This document shows, in pieces, positions 1 to 8,208 of a stretch of DNA of 35,795 bases (positions within the stretch are counted from its first letter, which is position 1; each line of letters starts with the position of its first letter). Both the position numbers and the translations under genes were made by a program. The stretch spans positions 1 to 35,795 of the forward strand of contig JAEZGJ010000175.1 in assembly GCA_023416965.1 (NCBI GenBank), given 5' to 3'. The notes under the pieces are model-generated. The model did no database searches and had not been told where the DNA came from. It saw only the letters and a program-made list of their open reading frames with translations. The DNA comes from Pseudomonadota bacterium (GTDB lineage Bacteria; Pseudomonadota; Alphaproteobacteria; Rhizobiales; Phreatobacteraceae).

Positions 1-8
1 AAACGCCC

Positions 9-30
9 GCCCCCTCGGGGCCGCTCTTTT
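9..30 (+). terminator. weak terminator-like hairpin at window edge
   Basis: A short perfect stem (GCCCC at 9-13 with GGGGC at 17-21, three-base loop) is followed by a pyrimidine stretch ending in four T at 27-30. It could end a plus-strand gene lying left of the window. The stem is short and the T-run is interrupted, so support is weak. Nothing else is visible in bases 1-61. Confidence 0.25.
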
Positions 31-61
31 CGTCTGGCGCGCCGGTGGCGGCGGCGCCGGA

Positions 62-277
62 TCAGCGACGCATGCCGTAGAGAAAACCGACGAAGGCGGC
101 GATGGCGAGGGCCTGGAAGGGGCGTGAGGTGATCTCGTCGCGCAGCATCCTCTGCAGGTCGCCGGCGCGGTTCGCCATCACCTCGGTATCCACCCCCGCC
201 GCCTTGAGCTGCGTCTGCGCAGCGCTGGCGAAATCGGTCACGCTCGCGCCGGGGTTCATCGTCTTGCCGTCAGCCAT
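62..277 (-). CDS. small DUF883/ElaB-YqjD-like membrane-anchored stress protein
   Basis: A 71-residue protein. The N-terminal two thirds are hydrophilic and helical. One hydrophobic segment at about residues 49-68 (FQALAIAAFVGFLYGMRR) ends in two arginines. This matches the layout of DUF883 proteins (ElaB/YqjD/YgaM), which are C-terminally inner-membrane anchored and in E. coli associate with stationary-phase ribosomes. The start at 277 is preceded by GAGGAGG at good spacing; the open frame upstream, to 382, overlaps the amidase end and has no such signal. A perfect EcfG-type promoter lies 31 bases upstream, which fits a stress-induced role. It sits 59 bases downstream of the amidase on the same strand but has its own promoter. 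Family assignment is by resemblance only; function in this organism is inferred. Confidence 0.75.
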   Translation of the reverse strand: MADGKTMNPGASVTDFASAAQTQLKAAGVDTEVMANRAGDLQRMLRDEITSRPFQALAIAAFVGFLYGMRR

Positions 278-307
278 AAGGGCCTCCTCGTGTTGCACTG
301 ACTGCGC

Positions 308-333
308 AACGCGCGGCGGTTCCCCTTCGTTCC
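308..333 (-). promoter_or_regulatory. EcfG-type general-stress promoter for the DUF883-like gene
   Basis: Read on the minus strand, GGAAC (329-333) is followed by exactly 17 bases and CGTT (308-311). This is the consensus of EcfG, the general stress sigma factor of Alphaproteobacteria. The predicted transcript start is near 300, leaving a leader of roughly 20-25 bases containing the GAGGAGG ribosome-binding site before the ATG at 277. The element sits just after the stop codon of the amidase gene, so it serves only the small gene. The match is exact; use by EcfG is inferred. Confidence 0.8.
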
Positions 334-336
334 GCC

Positions 337-1809
337 CTAGAGCCGGGTGACGTGCCGGGCCGGCACGGCGCCGCCGTTCCATTGGCCCCCGAGCGCCCTC
401 TCCACCTGGGCCGCCACCTGCAGCAGCAGCCCGTCGCCGCCCTGCCGCGTCTGAATCTGGATGCCCATGGGAAGCCCGCCGGGCAACCTTCCGAAGGGGA
501 TCGACAGGCCGGGAATGCCGCAGAGGTTGGAGAGCGGCGTATAGGCGAAGATCGCCCAGAGATTGGCGAACCAGTCGTGGACGGAGGGATTGTCGCTCAC
601 CGTCAGATATTCGCGCGTGCCGACGGGCGGCGTTGGCTTGGCCATGGTCGGCGTCAGGATGAGGTCATAGGTCTCGAAGAAGGCGCCGAAGCCGCGGGAG
701 GCCGTGTTGAAGGCGAGCTGCATGCGGGTGCGCTCCGAATAGGTGGCGTCGATCCCCGCCGCCCAGAGCCTGACGTTCATCGGCTCCACCTTGTCCTCCG
801 GCGGCCGGGCGAGGCCGCGCGGCTCGAGGAGCAGGGCGATGGTCTGGGCGAAATTGGTGATGTAGCAGGTCGTCTGCGCCTCATAGGCGGCGGCGAAGTC
901 GATGGCGGGCAGCGCCCACTCGACATGGTGGCCGAGCCCCTCGAGGAAGCGTCCCGCCCGTTCCAGTTCGGCGACGATTTCCGGGGTGGCGCGATAGGGT
1001 CCCCATTCATGCGACATGGCGATGCGCAGCTTTACGGGGTCGCGGCGGACGAGATCGGCATAGGGCTCGCCAGCGGTCCAGTAGGGCATGAACTCGCCAG
1101 GCGCGCCGCCCCGGCAGGCATCGACGAAGGCGGCGGTATCGCGCACGCTCCGGCTGAGGCAGCCCTGGGAGGAGACGACGCTGGTCAGGTCCGACCCGCC
1201 CGGCGCGATGGAGAAGACGCCGCGGGAGGGCTTGAGCCCGACGAGGCCATTGACCCCCGCGGGGATGCGGATCGAGCCGCCGCCATCCGTGCCGTGCGAG
1301 ATCGGTGTGGCGCCGGCCGCCACCATGGCCGCCGAGCCGGCCGACGAGCCGCAGGTCGTGTAGTCCGTATCCCACGGGTTGCGGGTGACGCAGAGCGTGT
1401 TCTCGGCCGAGCTGCAGACGCCGAATTCCGGCGTCGTCGAACGGCCGATGATGTTGAGCCCCGCCTTGCGGATCTTGCCCGTCAGGTGGCTGTCGGCGGC
1501 AGCGACGTTCCCCTGCATCAGGAGGGAGCCCATCTCCTGCAGGCGCCCCTTCAGCGTCGGGCCGAGGTCCTTCATCAGGTAGGGCACCCCGGCGAAGATG
1601 CCGGCCGGATCCATGCCGTCCTTCGTGGGATCGGCGACCACGTCGTCGAAGACCTCCACCACCGCGTCGAGCGCCGGGTTGAGGGCGGCGACCGCCGCGC
1701 TGGCCTGGGTAGCGAGTTCGGCCGCCGTGATCTCGCCGGCGCGCACCCGTTCGGCGAGCGCGGTGGCGTCGTTGCGGGCCCATTCGCTCCAGCTCATCGC
1801 GAGTGTCAT
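337..1809 (-). CDS. amidase-signature family amidase
   Basis: A 490-residue amidase-signature hydrolase, the superfamily of GatA and diverse amide hydrolases. The Ser-cisSer-Lys triad is visible. Lys80 lies in GVPYLMKDLG, the cis-Ser is about Ser156 in TTCGSSAGSA, and the nucleophile is Ser179 in TDGGGSIRIPAG. Length fits the family. It probably hydrolyses a small amide in the cytoplasm (no signal peptide); the substrate cannot be told. There is no gatB or gatC beside it and the C-terminus is unlike GatA, so a tRNA amidotransferase role is unlikely. The start at 1809 gives MTLAMSWSEW; a second ATG at 1797 is an alternative, and neither has a strong ribosome-binding site. It is transcribed divergently from the GMC oxidoreductase across a 276-base gap, so the two may be co-regulated. 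Confidence 0.88.
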   Translation of the reverse strand: MTLAMSWSEWARNDATALAERVRAGEITAAELATQASAAVAALNPALDAVVEVFDDVVADPTKDGMDPAGIFAGVPYLMKDLGPTLKGRLQEMGSLLMQGNVAAADSHLTGKIRKAGLNIIGRSTTPEFGVCSSAENTLCVTRNPWDTDYTTCGSSAGSAAMVAAGATPISHGTDGGGSIRIPAGVNGLVGLKPSRGVFSIAPGGSDLTSVVSSQGCLSRSVRDTAAFVDACRGGAPGEFMPYWTAGEPYADLVRRDPVKLRIAMSHEWGPYRATPEIVAELERAGRFLEGLGHHVEWALPAIDFAAAYEAQTTCYITNFAQTIALLLEPRGLARPPEDKVEPMNVRLWAAGIDATYSERTRMQLAFNTASRGFGAFFETYDLILTPTMAKPTPPVGTREYLTVSDNPSVHDWFANLWAIFAYTPLSNLCGIPGLSIPFGRLPGGLPMGIQIQTRQGGDGLLLQVAAQVERALGGQWNGGAVPARHVTRL

Positions 1810-2037
1810 GTCGGTCGCTCTCGTCCGTGTCGGGAATGCCTCTGCATCGGCGCTCCGCGCTGGCAGGACCACCGCGCCCTCCGCATGGGCGAAATGCGTT
1901 TCCGGCGGGAATGGTCCGGCCGGTCGGTCGAGGGCTCGTTTCTGGATGTTTCCGGCCGTCCTGTGCCCACCCGGCGTCGGGCGGCCGGCCCGGCCGGCGG
2001 CGGGCTCCGCTCCCCCGGCGTCAGGCCCTCTTGCCTT

Positions 2038-2052
2038 GGCGTCTGCGACGCC
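2038..2052. promoter_or_regulatory. inverted repeat upstream of the GMC gene (possible operator)
   Basis: GGCGTC (2038-2043) and GACGCC (2047-2052) form a perfect 6-base inverted repeat with a 3-base spacer. It lies about 35 bases before the GMC start in the gap dividing that gene from the amidase. It could be an operator or a small leader hairpin. No clear sigma70 or EcfG promoter is visible elsewhere in 1810-2085. Confidence 0.3.
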
Positions 2053-2085
2053 GAAGGATGGTGGAAAAACCCTGGGAGGACCCTG

Positions 2086-3666
2086 TTGCCCGCGAAGCGT
2101 CTTGCGCCTGTCGATGTCGTCGTGGTCGGAGCCGGCCTCGGCGCCGCGGCCTTCGTCCGCCATCTCGTCGAGGAGGCTCCCTCCCTCTCCATCGTCGTGC
2201 TGGAGCGCGGCGGCTGGGTCGACCGCGCGGGGTTGCCGGCCTGGCGCGCCGATTTCCAGCGCGACGTGCTCGGCCCCTATGCGACCTCTCCCAATGTGAG
2301 GCTCGCGGCGGGCGGCATCGCGCCCTCCGCCGACTATGCCGTCGACGACAGCCAGTCCGACTTCAAGCCGCTGATGTGGAGCGGCGTCGGCGGCTCCACC
2401 ATCAACTGGGCGGCGCATTTCCCCCGCTTCCACCCCTCCGACTTCCGCACCCGCAGCCTCGACGGCGTCGGCGACGACTGGCCCTTCACCTACCGGGATC
2501 TCGAGCCCTTCTACGACCTCAACGACGCCCGCTTCGGCATTGCCGGGCTCCCCGGCGATCCCGCCTATCCGCCGAAACCGGCCCGGCCCATGCCGCCCAT
2601 CGCGCTCGGCCGCCTCGGCATGACGGCGGCGCGCGGCTTCGACCGGCTCGGCTGGCACTGGTGGCCGGTCGATTCCGCGATCAACAGCCGCGAGCACGCC
2701 GGCCGCCCCGCCTGCAACCATTGCGGCCCCTGCCAGCAGGGCTGTGTCACCGGCGCCAAGGCCTCCACGGACATGACCCATTGGCCCGAGGCCATCGCCC
2801 GCGGCGTCGAGATGCGCACGGGAGCGGTGGTGCTGCAGGTGGAGATCGAGGCCGCCCGCGTCACCGGCGTCACCTACCGCACCGCGGAGGGCGACGTCTT
2901 CCAGCCGGCGGAGACGGTGGTGGTCGCCGGCAACGGGGTCGGCACGGCGCGGCTGCTGCTCGCCTCCGGCGTCTCCTCGCCGGCCCTCGGACGCAACCTC
3001 ATGTATCACGGCGCCGGCTATGTCCGCGGCTTCTTCGCCGAGGATCTCGACGGCCCGGTCGGCCCCACCGGCTGCGCCATCTACAGCCACGAATTCTATG
3101 AGACCGACCGCTCGCGCGGCTTCGTGCGCGGCGTCCACCTGCAGGCGACGCGCGAGAACCCGCTGGCAGTTCAGGCGGCCCGCCTGCCGCGGCCATGGGG
3201 GGAGGAGGCCCATGACGCGCTGCTGCGCGAGTTCCGGCATTCCATGGCCATCCTCGTCGTCAACGAGGACCTGCCCGAGCTGGAGAACCATGTCGGCCTC
3301 ACCGGCGAGACGGCGCCCGACGGCCTGCCCGGCGTGAAGGTGGTCTATCGCCTGTCGGATCATTCGCGCCGCGCCCTCGATTTCGGCCTCGACCGGGCGG
3401 AGGAGATGCTGCGCGCCGCCGGCGCCGTCGAGACGGTGCGGGTGCCGCTCGCCCCCTTCACGGGCTGGCACCTTCTCGGCACCGCCCGCATGGGAACCGA
3501 TCCCGCCACCTCCGTCACAGACGGCAGTGGTCGCGTCCACGGCGTGAGCGGGCTTCTCGTCGCCGACGGCAGCCTCTTCACCACCTCGGCTGCGGTCAAT
3601 CCGGGCTCCACCATCGGCGCGCTGGCGACCAAGGTCGCCGACGATTTCGCGAGGCACGTGGCATGA
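2086..3666 (+). CDS. GMC-family FAD-dependent oxidoreductase (gluconate/sugar dehydrogenase-like large subunit)
   Basis: A 526-residue GMC oxidoreductase. An N-terminal FAD-binding motif (VVVVGAGLGAAAF, residues 11-23) is followed by the GMC C-terminal domain with GWHLLGTARMG, which carries the catalytic His, and NPGSTIGALA with the partner Asn. Residues 210-220 hold C-x2-C-x2-C-x3-C. Cys motifs occur at the equivalent place in membrane dehydrogenases such as FAD glucose dehydrogenase and gluconate 2-dehydrogenase, where they can bind an Fe-S cluster. It likely oxidises a sugar or alcohol and passes electrons to a carrier; the substrate is unknown. The TTG start at 2086 is chosen because GGGAGGA lies five bases upstream and the FAD fold begins ten residues later. 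The frame stays open far upstream without domain content. It overlaps the next gene by ATGA. Confidence 0.85.
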   Translation: MPAKRLAPVDVVVVGAGLGAAAFVRHLVEEAPSLSIVVLERGGWVDRAGLPAWRADFQRDVLGPYATSPNVRLAAGGIAPSADYAVDDSQSDFKPLMWSGVGGSTINWAAHFPRFHPSDFRTRSLDGVGDDWPFTYRDLEPFYDLNDARFGIAGLPGDPAYPPKPARPMPPIALGRLGMTAARGFDRLGWHWWPVDSAINSREHAGRPACNHCGPCQQGCVTGAKASTDMTHWPEAIARGVEMRTGAVVLQVEIEAARVTGVTYRTAEGDVFQPAETVVVAGNGVGTARLLLASGVSSPALGRNLMYHGAGYVRGFFAEDLDGPVGPTGCAIYSHEFYETDRSRGFVRGVHLQATRENPLAVQAARLPRPWGEEAHDALLREFRHSMAILVVNEDLPELENHVGLTGETAPDGLPGVKVVYRLSDHSRRALDFGLDRAEEMLRAAGAVETVRVPLAPFTGWHLLGTARMGTDPATSVTDGSGRVHGVSGLLVADGSLFTTSAAVNPGSTIGALATKVADDFARHVA

Positions 3667-4076
3667 CCCCGACCTTCGAGGAGGCTCTTCTCGACACGCT
3701 GTTCCCGGGTCTCGGGCCCATCCCGCCGGCGAGCCGCATCGGCCTCGACGCGGGCGCCCTGCTGGCGTGCCACGGCGCGGTGCTCGATGCCCTCGCCGCC
3801 TCGGCGGGCGGGCGGGACGCCTTCGTCCTCGCCGATGCGGCCCGCCGCACGCATCTCCTCGCCGAGGTCGAGCGGGCGATGCCCGCCGCCGTCCAGGCGC
3901 TCGTCCTCGCCGTCTCGGCGCGGTACCACGCAAGCGCCCCGGTGGTGGAAGCCTATGGCTGGGCCTCCCGCCCGCCGCAGCCGCAGGGCTTCGCCGTGGG
4001 CTCGCCCGGCGACGAGGCCGAGGCGGACCGGATGCTGCAGCGCGTCAGGGCGCGCCGGCAGATCTGGCGGGGCTGA
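3663..4076 (+). CDS. gluconate 2-dehydrogenase subunit 3-like small subunit
   Basis: A 137-residue protein. Its start overlaps the stop of the GMC gene (ATGA at 3663-3666), indicating translational coupling. The C-terminal part has the pattern typical of gluconate 2-dehydrogenase subunit 3-like proteins: ARYHASAPVVEAYGWASR followed by PPQPQGF. In known members this small subunit partners the GMC flavoprotein and helps its maturation or export. I see no Tat (RR) signal here, unlike many subunit 3 proteins, so the pair may be cytoplasmic or use another route. No cytochrome c subunit follows. Its stop lies 3 bases from the stop of the convergent gene beginning at 4080. Confidence 0.7.
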   Translation: MTPTFEEALLDTLFPGLGPIPPASRIGLDAGALLACHGAVLDALAASAGGRDAFVLADAARRTHLLAEVERAMPAAVQALVLAVSARYHASAPVVEAYGWASRPPQPQGFAVGSPGDEAEADRMLQRVRARRQIWRG

Positions 4077-4079
4077 GCC

Positions 4080-5192
4080 TCAATCCCGCGCCGAGAAGCG
4101 GGCCATGAAGCTGCGGTCGAGCCAGTCCTTCCACAGCCAGACCCAGCGTCCTTCGAGGGCGAGCCATTGGCCGCGGCCGGCTATGGCGCCGCCGTCGCTC
4201 GTCGACAGGATGGCGAGATAGCGCCGCTGGGCGCGGTAGGGCCTGAGCGCCTCGCCGCGCACCCGCCGCCTGAGGTTTTCGACGAGCGGCGGCCCCTGCC
4301 GCACGGCGAAGACGCCGGCCTTCTCGCGTCGCTGGCCCTCGATGGCGGCGCAATCGCCCACCGCGAAAATGGCCTCGTCGGAAAGCGTGACGAGGGTATC
4401 GGCGGTGAGGACCGAGCCGTCCTCCGCCTGGCGGAGTCGGGTGGACGACAGCCAGTTGGGCGCGCGCGCCGCGGTCGAGACGATGACGAGGTCGGCCGCG
4501 ATGCGCCGGCCGTCGGAGGCGGTCGCGCCGTCGGCGTCCACCGCCACGATCCGGCAGGGTTCGAGCACCGCGACCTGGCGGCGGGCGAGCGCCGCCCGGA
4601 TGCGCCGCCGCAGGCCGGCGTTGAGTGTCGGCGCCAGCGCCTCACCCGCGGCGATGCCGATCCAGGGCCGTGGCTCCCGCGCCGCAAGACGGGTGCGCAG
4701 CGCCAGGGCGATCTCGATGCCGGCCGGACCGCCGCCGACCATCAGGATGCGGTCGGGCTTCCGTTCGCCGGCGAGGCGTGCGTCGAGTTGGTCCAGCAGC
4801 CCGCCGATCGGCTTCACCGCGAGGGCGTGGCGGTCCGCCCCGGCGATCCCGGAGAGGTCCGGCGTGATGCCGACGTCGAGGGAGAGCGTGTCGAAGGCGA
4901 GGCGTCCCCCGTCGGCGAGCAGCACCGCGCGGCCGTCGCGGTCGATGCCGTTGGCCGCGGCGAGGCGGAAGCCGGCGCCGCAGCGCGCGGCGAGGGCGTC
5001 GAGGTCGATATGCATCGCCTCGCGCCGGTAATGGCCGGCGATGTGCCCGGGCAGCATGCCGGAATAGGGGGTGAGCCTGCGGTCGGTGACGAGGGTCAGC
5101 CGCACGCCCGGCTCGGGCGCGTCGCGGAAGGCGGTGAGCACCTGGACATGGGTATGCCCACCGCCGACGAGCACGATATGGTGGTCAGCCAC
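4080..5192 (-). CDS. FAD/NAD(P)-dependent oxidoreductase, SelD N-terminal-domain-like (TIGR03169-type)
   Basis: A 370-residue pyridine nucleotide-disulfide oxidoreductase-type flavoprotein. It starts with the FAD motif IVLVGGGHTHVQVL and the marker TPYSGMLPGHIAGHY at about residues 41-55. A second dinucleotide motif, ILMVGGGPAGIEIALAL, lies near residues 150-165, and ADTLVTLSDEAIFAVGDCA near 255-275 closes the FAD site. The first two patterns are those I associate with the domain fused to the N-terminus of some selenophosphate synthetases. Here it is free-standing with no SelD domain. It is the last gene of a four-gene minus-strand run and overlaps the preceding transferase gene by 8 bases. 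The start is GTG at 5192 with GGAGG about six bases upstream. Its substrate is unknown; a redox role in the shared pathway is inferred. Confidence 0.78.
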   Translation of the reverse strand: MADHHIVLVGGGHTHVQVLTAFRDAPEPGVRLTLVTDRRLTPYSGMLPGHIAGHYRREAMHIDLDALAARCGAGFRLAAANGIDRDGRAVLLADGGRLAFDTLSLDVGITPDLSGIAGADRHALAVKPIGGLLDQLDARLAGERKPDRILMVGGGPAGIEIALALRTRLAAREPRPWIGIAAGEALAPTLNAGLRRRIRAALARRQVAVLEPCRIVAVDADGATASDGRRIAADLVIVSTAARAPNWLSSTRLRQAEDGSVLTADTLVTLSDEAIFAVGDCAAIEGQRREKAGVFAVRQGPPLVENLRRRVRGEALRPYRAQRRYLAILSTSDGGAIAGRGQWLALEGRWVWLWKDWLDRSFMARFSARD

Positions 5193-5886
5193 GGGCGCCT
5201 CCGTCGAGCCGGGCGAGCGCGATCCGGGTCGCCGGGGCGGCTTCCGGCTTTGCCGCCAGCGCCTGCCGCAGCCAGGCGAGGTCGGCCCGTTCGTCCACGT
5301 CGTGCTGCTCCGGCAGGAGATGCACCGTGAGCCCTTCGGCCTCGGCCCGCCGCAGCGTCTCGGCCAGCACCCGCGGCGTGCTCCACGCCATGGGCGCGAA
5401 GAGCGGTGCGGCGAGCACCGAGCGGACGCCGATCAGACCGTAGCCGCCGTCGGCGCTCGGCATGACCACCACGGTCCGCCGGTCGCCCTGCCGCAGGACC
5501 TCCGCCGCCTCGGCGACAACCTCCGGCGGGACGAGCGGCAGGTCCGCCCCCATCACCATGGCGCCGGCGGGATGGCGCGCCAGCAACCGCGCCAGCACGG
5601 CCCACATGGTGGCGCCGAGTTCGCCCTCGTCGCAGAAGATGAGGGGCCAGCCGTGCCCGACCAGGGCGGCGAGCTCGTCGCCCGCATCGGCGGGACGGTG
5701 GAAGAGGGTGCAGGCGAGATCAGCAGGGCCGGCGGCGCAGGCGATTGAGCGTGCGGTGTCGGCGAGGAAGGCGGCGGCGAGGTCGGCTGCCGCCTTCTCC
5801 CCCACTGCCGTCGCCAGCCGCGTCTTGGCGATGCCCGGCCGCGGCGGCTTGGCCATCAGCCCGAAGCCGATCGTCCCCTGCGCCAT
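5185..5886 (-). CDS. CofC/MobA-like transferase, DUF2064 (rSAM/selenodomain-associated transferase 1 type)
   Basis: A 233-residue GT-A/nucleotidyltransferase-fold protein. The N-terminal MAKPPRPGIAKTRLA (about residues 11-25) is the nucleotide-binding loop. MGADLPLVPPEVV carries the acidic metal-binding region, and PSADGGYGLIGVR follows. This is the DUF2064 family, to my knowledge labelled 'transferase 1, rSAM/selenodomain-associated'. It probably transfers a nucleotidyl or sugar group in the cytoplasm; acceptor and donor are unknown. It starts one base after the TVP38 stop with GGAGGG at about 8 bases, and overlaps the downstream flavoprotein by 8 bases. The genes are therefore tightly coupled. 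The matching 'transferase 2' is encoded at 9254-9892, on the other arm of the cluster. Confidence 0.8.
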   Translation of the reverse strand: MAQGTIGFGLMAKPPRPGIAKTRLATAVGEKAAADLAAAFLADTARSIACAAGPADLACTLFHRPADAGDELAALVGHGWPLIFCDEGELGATMWAVLARLLARHPAGAMVMGADLPLVPPEVVAEAAEVLRQGDRRTVVVMPSADGGYGLIGVRSVLAAPLFAPMAWSTPRVLAETLRRAEAEGLTVHLLPEQHDVDERADLAWLRQALAAKPEAAPATRIALARLDGGARG

Positions 5887-5887
5887 G

Positions 5888-6616
5888 TCAGCGGCCCTCC
5901 ACGCCGTCGCGCCGCTGCAGCCAGCGGCGCAGCGGGATCGTCGCCAGCGACAGCAGCGCGAGGCCGCCGAGCCCGGCGAGGATTTCGGGCGTCAGGATCG
6001 ACCCCGGCGTGACCGCGCCGCCGCGATCGAGCACCGAGCCGAGGCCCGCCCCCGCCAGCGAGAAGACGGCGGTGGCGGGAATGACCCCCACGAAGGTCGT
6101 GGCGACATAGGTCGCGAGCGGCACCCCCACGAAGGCCGGCACCAGATTGACCAGGAAGAAGGGGAAGAGCGGCACCAGCCGCAGCACCAGGAGATAGGAG
6201 GCGGCGTCGCGGCGGATGCCCGCGGCAAGGCGTGCCGCCTGCGGCCCGAAGCGGTCGAGGGCATTGGCGCCGAACAGCGTGCGGGCGAGCAGGAAGACCA
6301 GCGTCGCGCCGATGGTGGCCGCCGTCACCGTCAGCGCCGTGCCGAGCGCCGCCCCGAACAGGAAACCACCGCCCAGCGTCAGGAACACCGCCCCGGGAAC
6401 CGAGAAGGCGACTGCAAGCGTGTAGACCGCGACGAAGGCCGCCGCCGAGAGGACGCCGTTGGCCGCCACCCAGGCTGAGAGCGTCCCGCGGTGGTTGCGC
6501 AGCGTCTCCAGCGACAGATAGTCCGCCACGCCGGACCAGCGCAGCCCGACCAGCACGGCGACCGCCGCGAGGGCGATCCAGACGCGCCGGTCCGTTGCGA
6601 GAGAGCGGGGCGACAT
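5888..6616 (-). CDS. TVP38/TMEM64 family inner-membrane protein (VTT domain)
   Basis: A 242-residue polytopic membrane protein with about six hydrophobic segments. The VTT/SNARE-associated domain shows as SVPGAVFLTLGGGFLFG (about residues 72-88) and LRLVPLFPFFLVNLVPAF (about 146-163). This is the DedA-related superfamily, some members of which transport or flip lipids; the substrate here is unknown. GAGGAGG stands just before the ATG at 6616. The gene is 9 bases after the flavoprotein at 6626 and 1 base before the transferase, so it is part of the operon. Pairing of TVP38 proteins with MerA/Lpd-like flavoproteins is common in bacteria, which supports a functional link but not a defined role. 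Confidence 0.88.
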   Translation of the reverse strand: MSPRSLATDRRVWIALAAVAVLVGLRWSGVADYLSLETLRNHRGTLSAWVAANGVLSAAAFVAVYTLAVAFSVPGAVFLTLGGGFLFGAALGTALTVTAATIGATLVFLLARTLFGANALDRFGPQAARLAAGIRRDAASYLLVLRLVPLFPFFLVNLVPAFVGVPLATYVATTFVGVIPATAVFSLAGAGLGSVLDRGGAVTPGSILTPEILAGLGGLALLSLATIPLRRWLQRRDGVEGR

Positions 6617-6625
6617 GGGGCCTCC

Positions 6626-8092
6626 TCAGGGGATGAAGCGCTGGAAGAAGCCGACGACGGCGCGGGTCGTCCGGCCGAAGAGCCGCGGCGTGAAATGGCT
6701 GCCGGCGGCCCGTTTCGACGCTTCCGACAGGGTCGGGTAGGGCAGGACAAGGCCCGCCATGGCGCCGATCTTCAGGCCCGAGGCGATGGCCAGCGCCCAG
6801 GTGCCGATCATCTCGCCGGCCCGCGGGGCGACGATGGTGGCGCCGAGAATGCGGCCGCGGCTGCCGAGGACGATCCGCACCAGCCCTTCCGTGCGGCGCT
6901 CGGCCTGCGCCCGGTCGTTCGTCGACAGGGGCGAGGCGAGGACCTCCACCTGATGGCCCGCCTTGCGCGCCTCCTCCTCCGTCAGGCCGACCTGCGCGAG
7001 TTCCGGATCGGTATAGGTCACGCGGGGCAGGGCGGCGTAGTCCACCCGGGCTGGCAGCAGGAAGAGCGCGTTGCGGATGACGATGCCGGCCTGGTAGCCG
7101 GCCACATGGGTGAACTGCGGCCCGCCGCAGACGTCGCCGATCGCGAAGACCGAGCGGTTGCTGGTTCTGAGCCGCGCATCCACCGTGATGCCCTTGCCCG
7201 TCGTGGCGATGCCGGCGGCCTCGAGGCCGAGCCCCTCGACGTTCGGCCGCCGCCCGGTGGCGACGAGCAGGTGGCTGCCGGCGATCACCTCGCCGCCCTC
7301 GGCCAGTTCCACCGCGACTCCGCCCTCGCTCGGCCGGACCGAGGCGACCTTGCGGCCCTCCACCAGCGTGATGCCCTCGGCGAGGAGGGCCTTGCGCACC
7401 ACGGCCACGGCCTCCGGCTCGTCCCGCCCGAGGATGGACTGCTGCTCGACGACGGTGACCTCCGCCCCCAGCCGCCGGAAGGCCTGCGCCATTTCGACGC
7501 CGATCGGGCCGCCGCCCATGACCACGAGATGGTCCGGCCGCTGCCTCAGGCCGAAGATCGTCTCGTTGGTGAGATAGCCGCTCTCCGCAAGGCCCGGCAC
7601 CGGGGGCACGGCGGCGCGCGATCCCGTCGCCACCACGAAGCGCCGCGCCCGGATCCGCGTGCCGCCCGCCTCCACCGTCCGCGGGTCGAGGAAGCGTGCC
7701 GCGGCGCGGATCACCTCGACGCCGAGGCCTTCGAAACGCTCCACGCTGTCGTGCGGCGCGATGGCGGCAATGACTTCGTGGACATGGTCGTTCACCGCAT
7801 CGAAGCGGATGTCGGGGGCATGGTACCGGATGCCGAAGGGCGGACTCGCCGCCGCGGCATGGGCCATGTGGGCGGCGGCGATCAGCGCCTTCGACGGCAC
7901 GCAGCCCGTATTGAGGCAGTCGCCTCCCATCTCGCCCTTCTCGATCAGAACGACGGAAGCCCCCATCTGCACGGCGCCGGCCGCGACCGACAGCCCCGCC
8001 GAACCGGCACCGATGACGCAGATGTCGCAGCGGATCACGTCGCCGTCGCGGCTCGGGCGCCTCGCGGCGGGGGTGGGGTCGGTCCTGTCCAT
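6626..8092 (-). CDS. MerA/Lpd-like pyridine nucleotide-disulfide oxidoreductase
   Basis: A 488-residue flavoprotein of the dihydrolipoamide dehydrogenase/mercuric reductase group. The FAD loop GAGSAG is at residues 28-33, and the redox-active disulfide is Cys59/Cys64 in GGDCLNTGCVPSK. An NAD(P) motif, VVMGGGPIGVEMAQAF, follows mid-protein. The dimerisation domain ends in LPYPTLSEASKRAAG, where the His of true Lpd enzymes is Leu. It lacks the C-terminal cysteine pair and the HMA domain of mercuric reductase, so MerA activity is unlikely. It may reduce a disulfide or small thiol-linked substrate. It is the first gene of the minus-strand operon. The start at 8092 is family-like; ATG at 8122, preceded by GAAGGGA, is a real alternative (498 residues). 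Confidence 0.85.
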   Translation of the reverse strand: MDRTDPTPAARRPSRDGDVIRCDICVIGAGSAGLSVAAGAVQMGASVVLIEKGEMGGDCLNTGCVPSKALIAAAHMAHAAAASPPFGIRYHAPDIRFDAVNDHVHEVIAAIAPHDSVERFEGLGVEVIRAAARFLDPRTVEAGGTRIRARRFVVATGSRAAVPPVPGLAESGYLTNETIFGLRQRPDHLVVMGGGPIGVEMAQAFRRLGAEVTVVEQQSILGRDEPEAVAVVRKALLAEGITLVEGRKVASVRPSEGGVAVELAEGGEVIAGSHLLVATGRRPNVEGLGLEAAGIATTGKGITVDARLRTSNRSVFAIGDVCGGPQFTHVAGYQAGIVIRNALFLLPARVDYAALPRVTYTDPELAQVGLTEEEARKAGHQVEVLASPLSTNDRAQAERRTEGLVRIVLGSRGRILGATIVAPRAGEMIGTWALAIASGLKIGAMAGLVLPYPTLSEASKRAAGSHFTPRLFGRTTRAVVGFFQRFIP

Positions 8093-8208
8093 CGGCACTG
8101 TGAACCTTTCAGCGGGCGGCATGTTTCCCTTCGCGGAGGCGGGACGCACCGTTTCGCTCCCACACGAACTTGTGTCCGCCGTCGCCGCGCCTCTCGCAGC
8201 GCGCCATG

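Noticed and set aside
337..1809. GatA subunit of the tRNA amidotransferase
   Set aside because: The triad fits the superfamily, but no gatB or gatC is adjacent and the C-terminal region is unlike GatA.
337..3933. 1198-codon minus-strand open frame running through the GMC gene into the amidase
   Set aside because: Only the part from 1809 down matches a protein family. The upstream part is Arg/Gly/Ala-rich and antisense to the well-supported GMC gene.
6626..8092. Mercuric reductase as the identity of the flavoprotein
   Set aside because: It has the C-x4-C active site but neither the HMA domain nor the C-terminal vicinal cysteines needed for Hg(II), and no mer genes are nearby.
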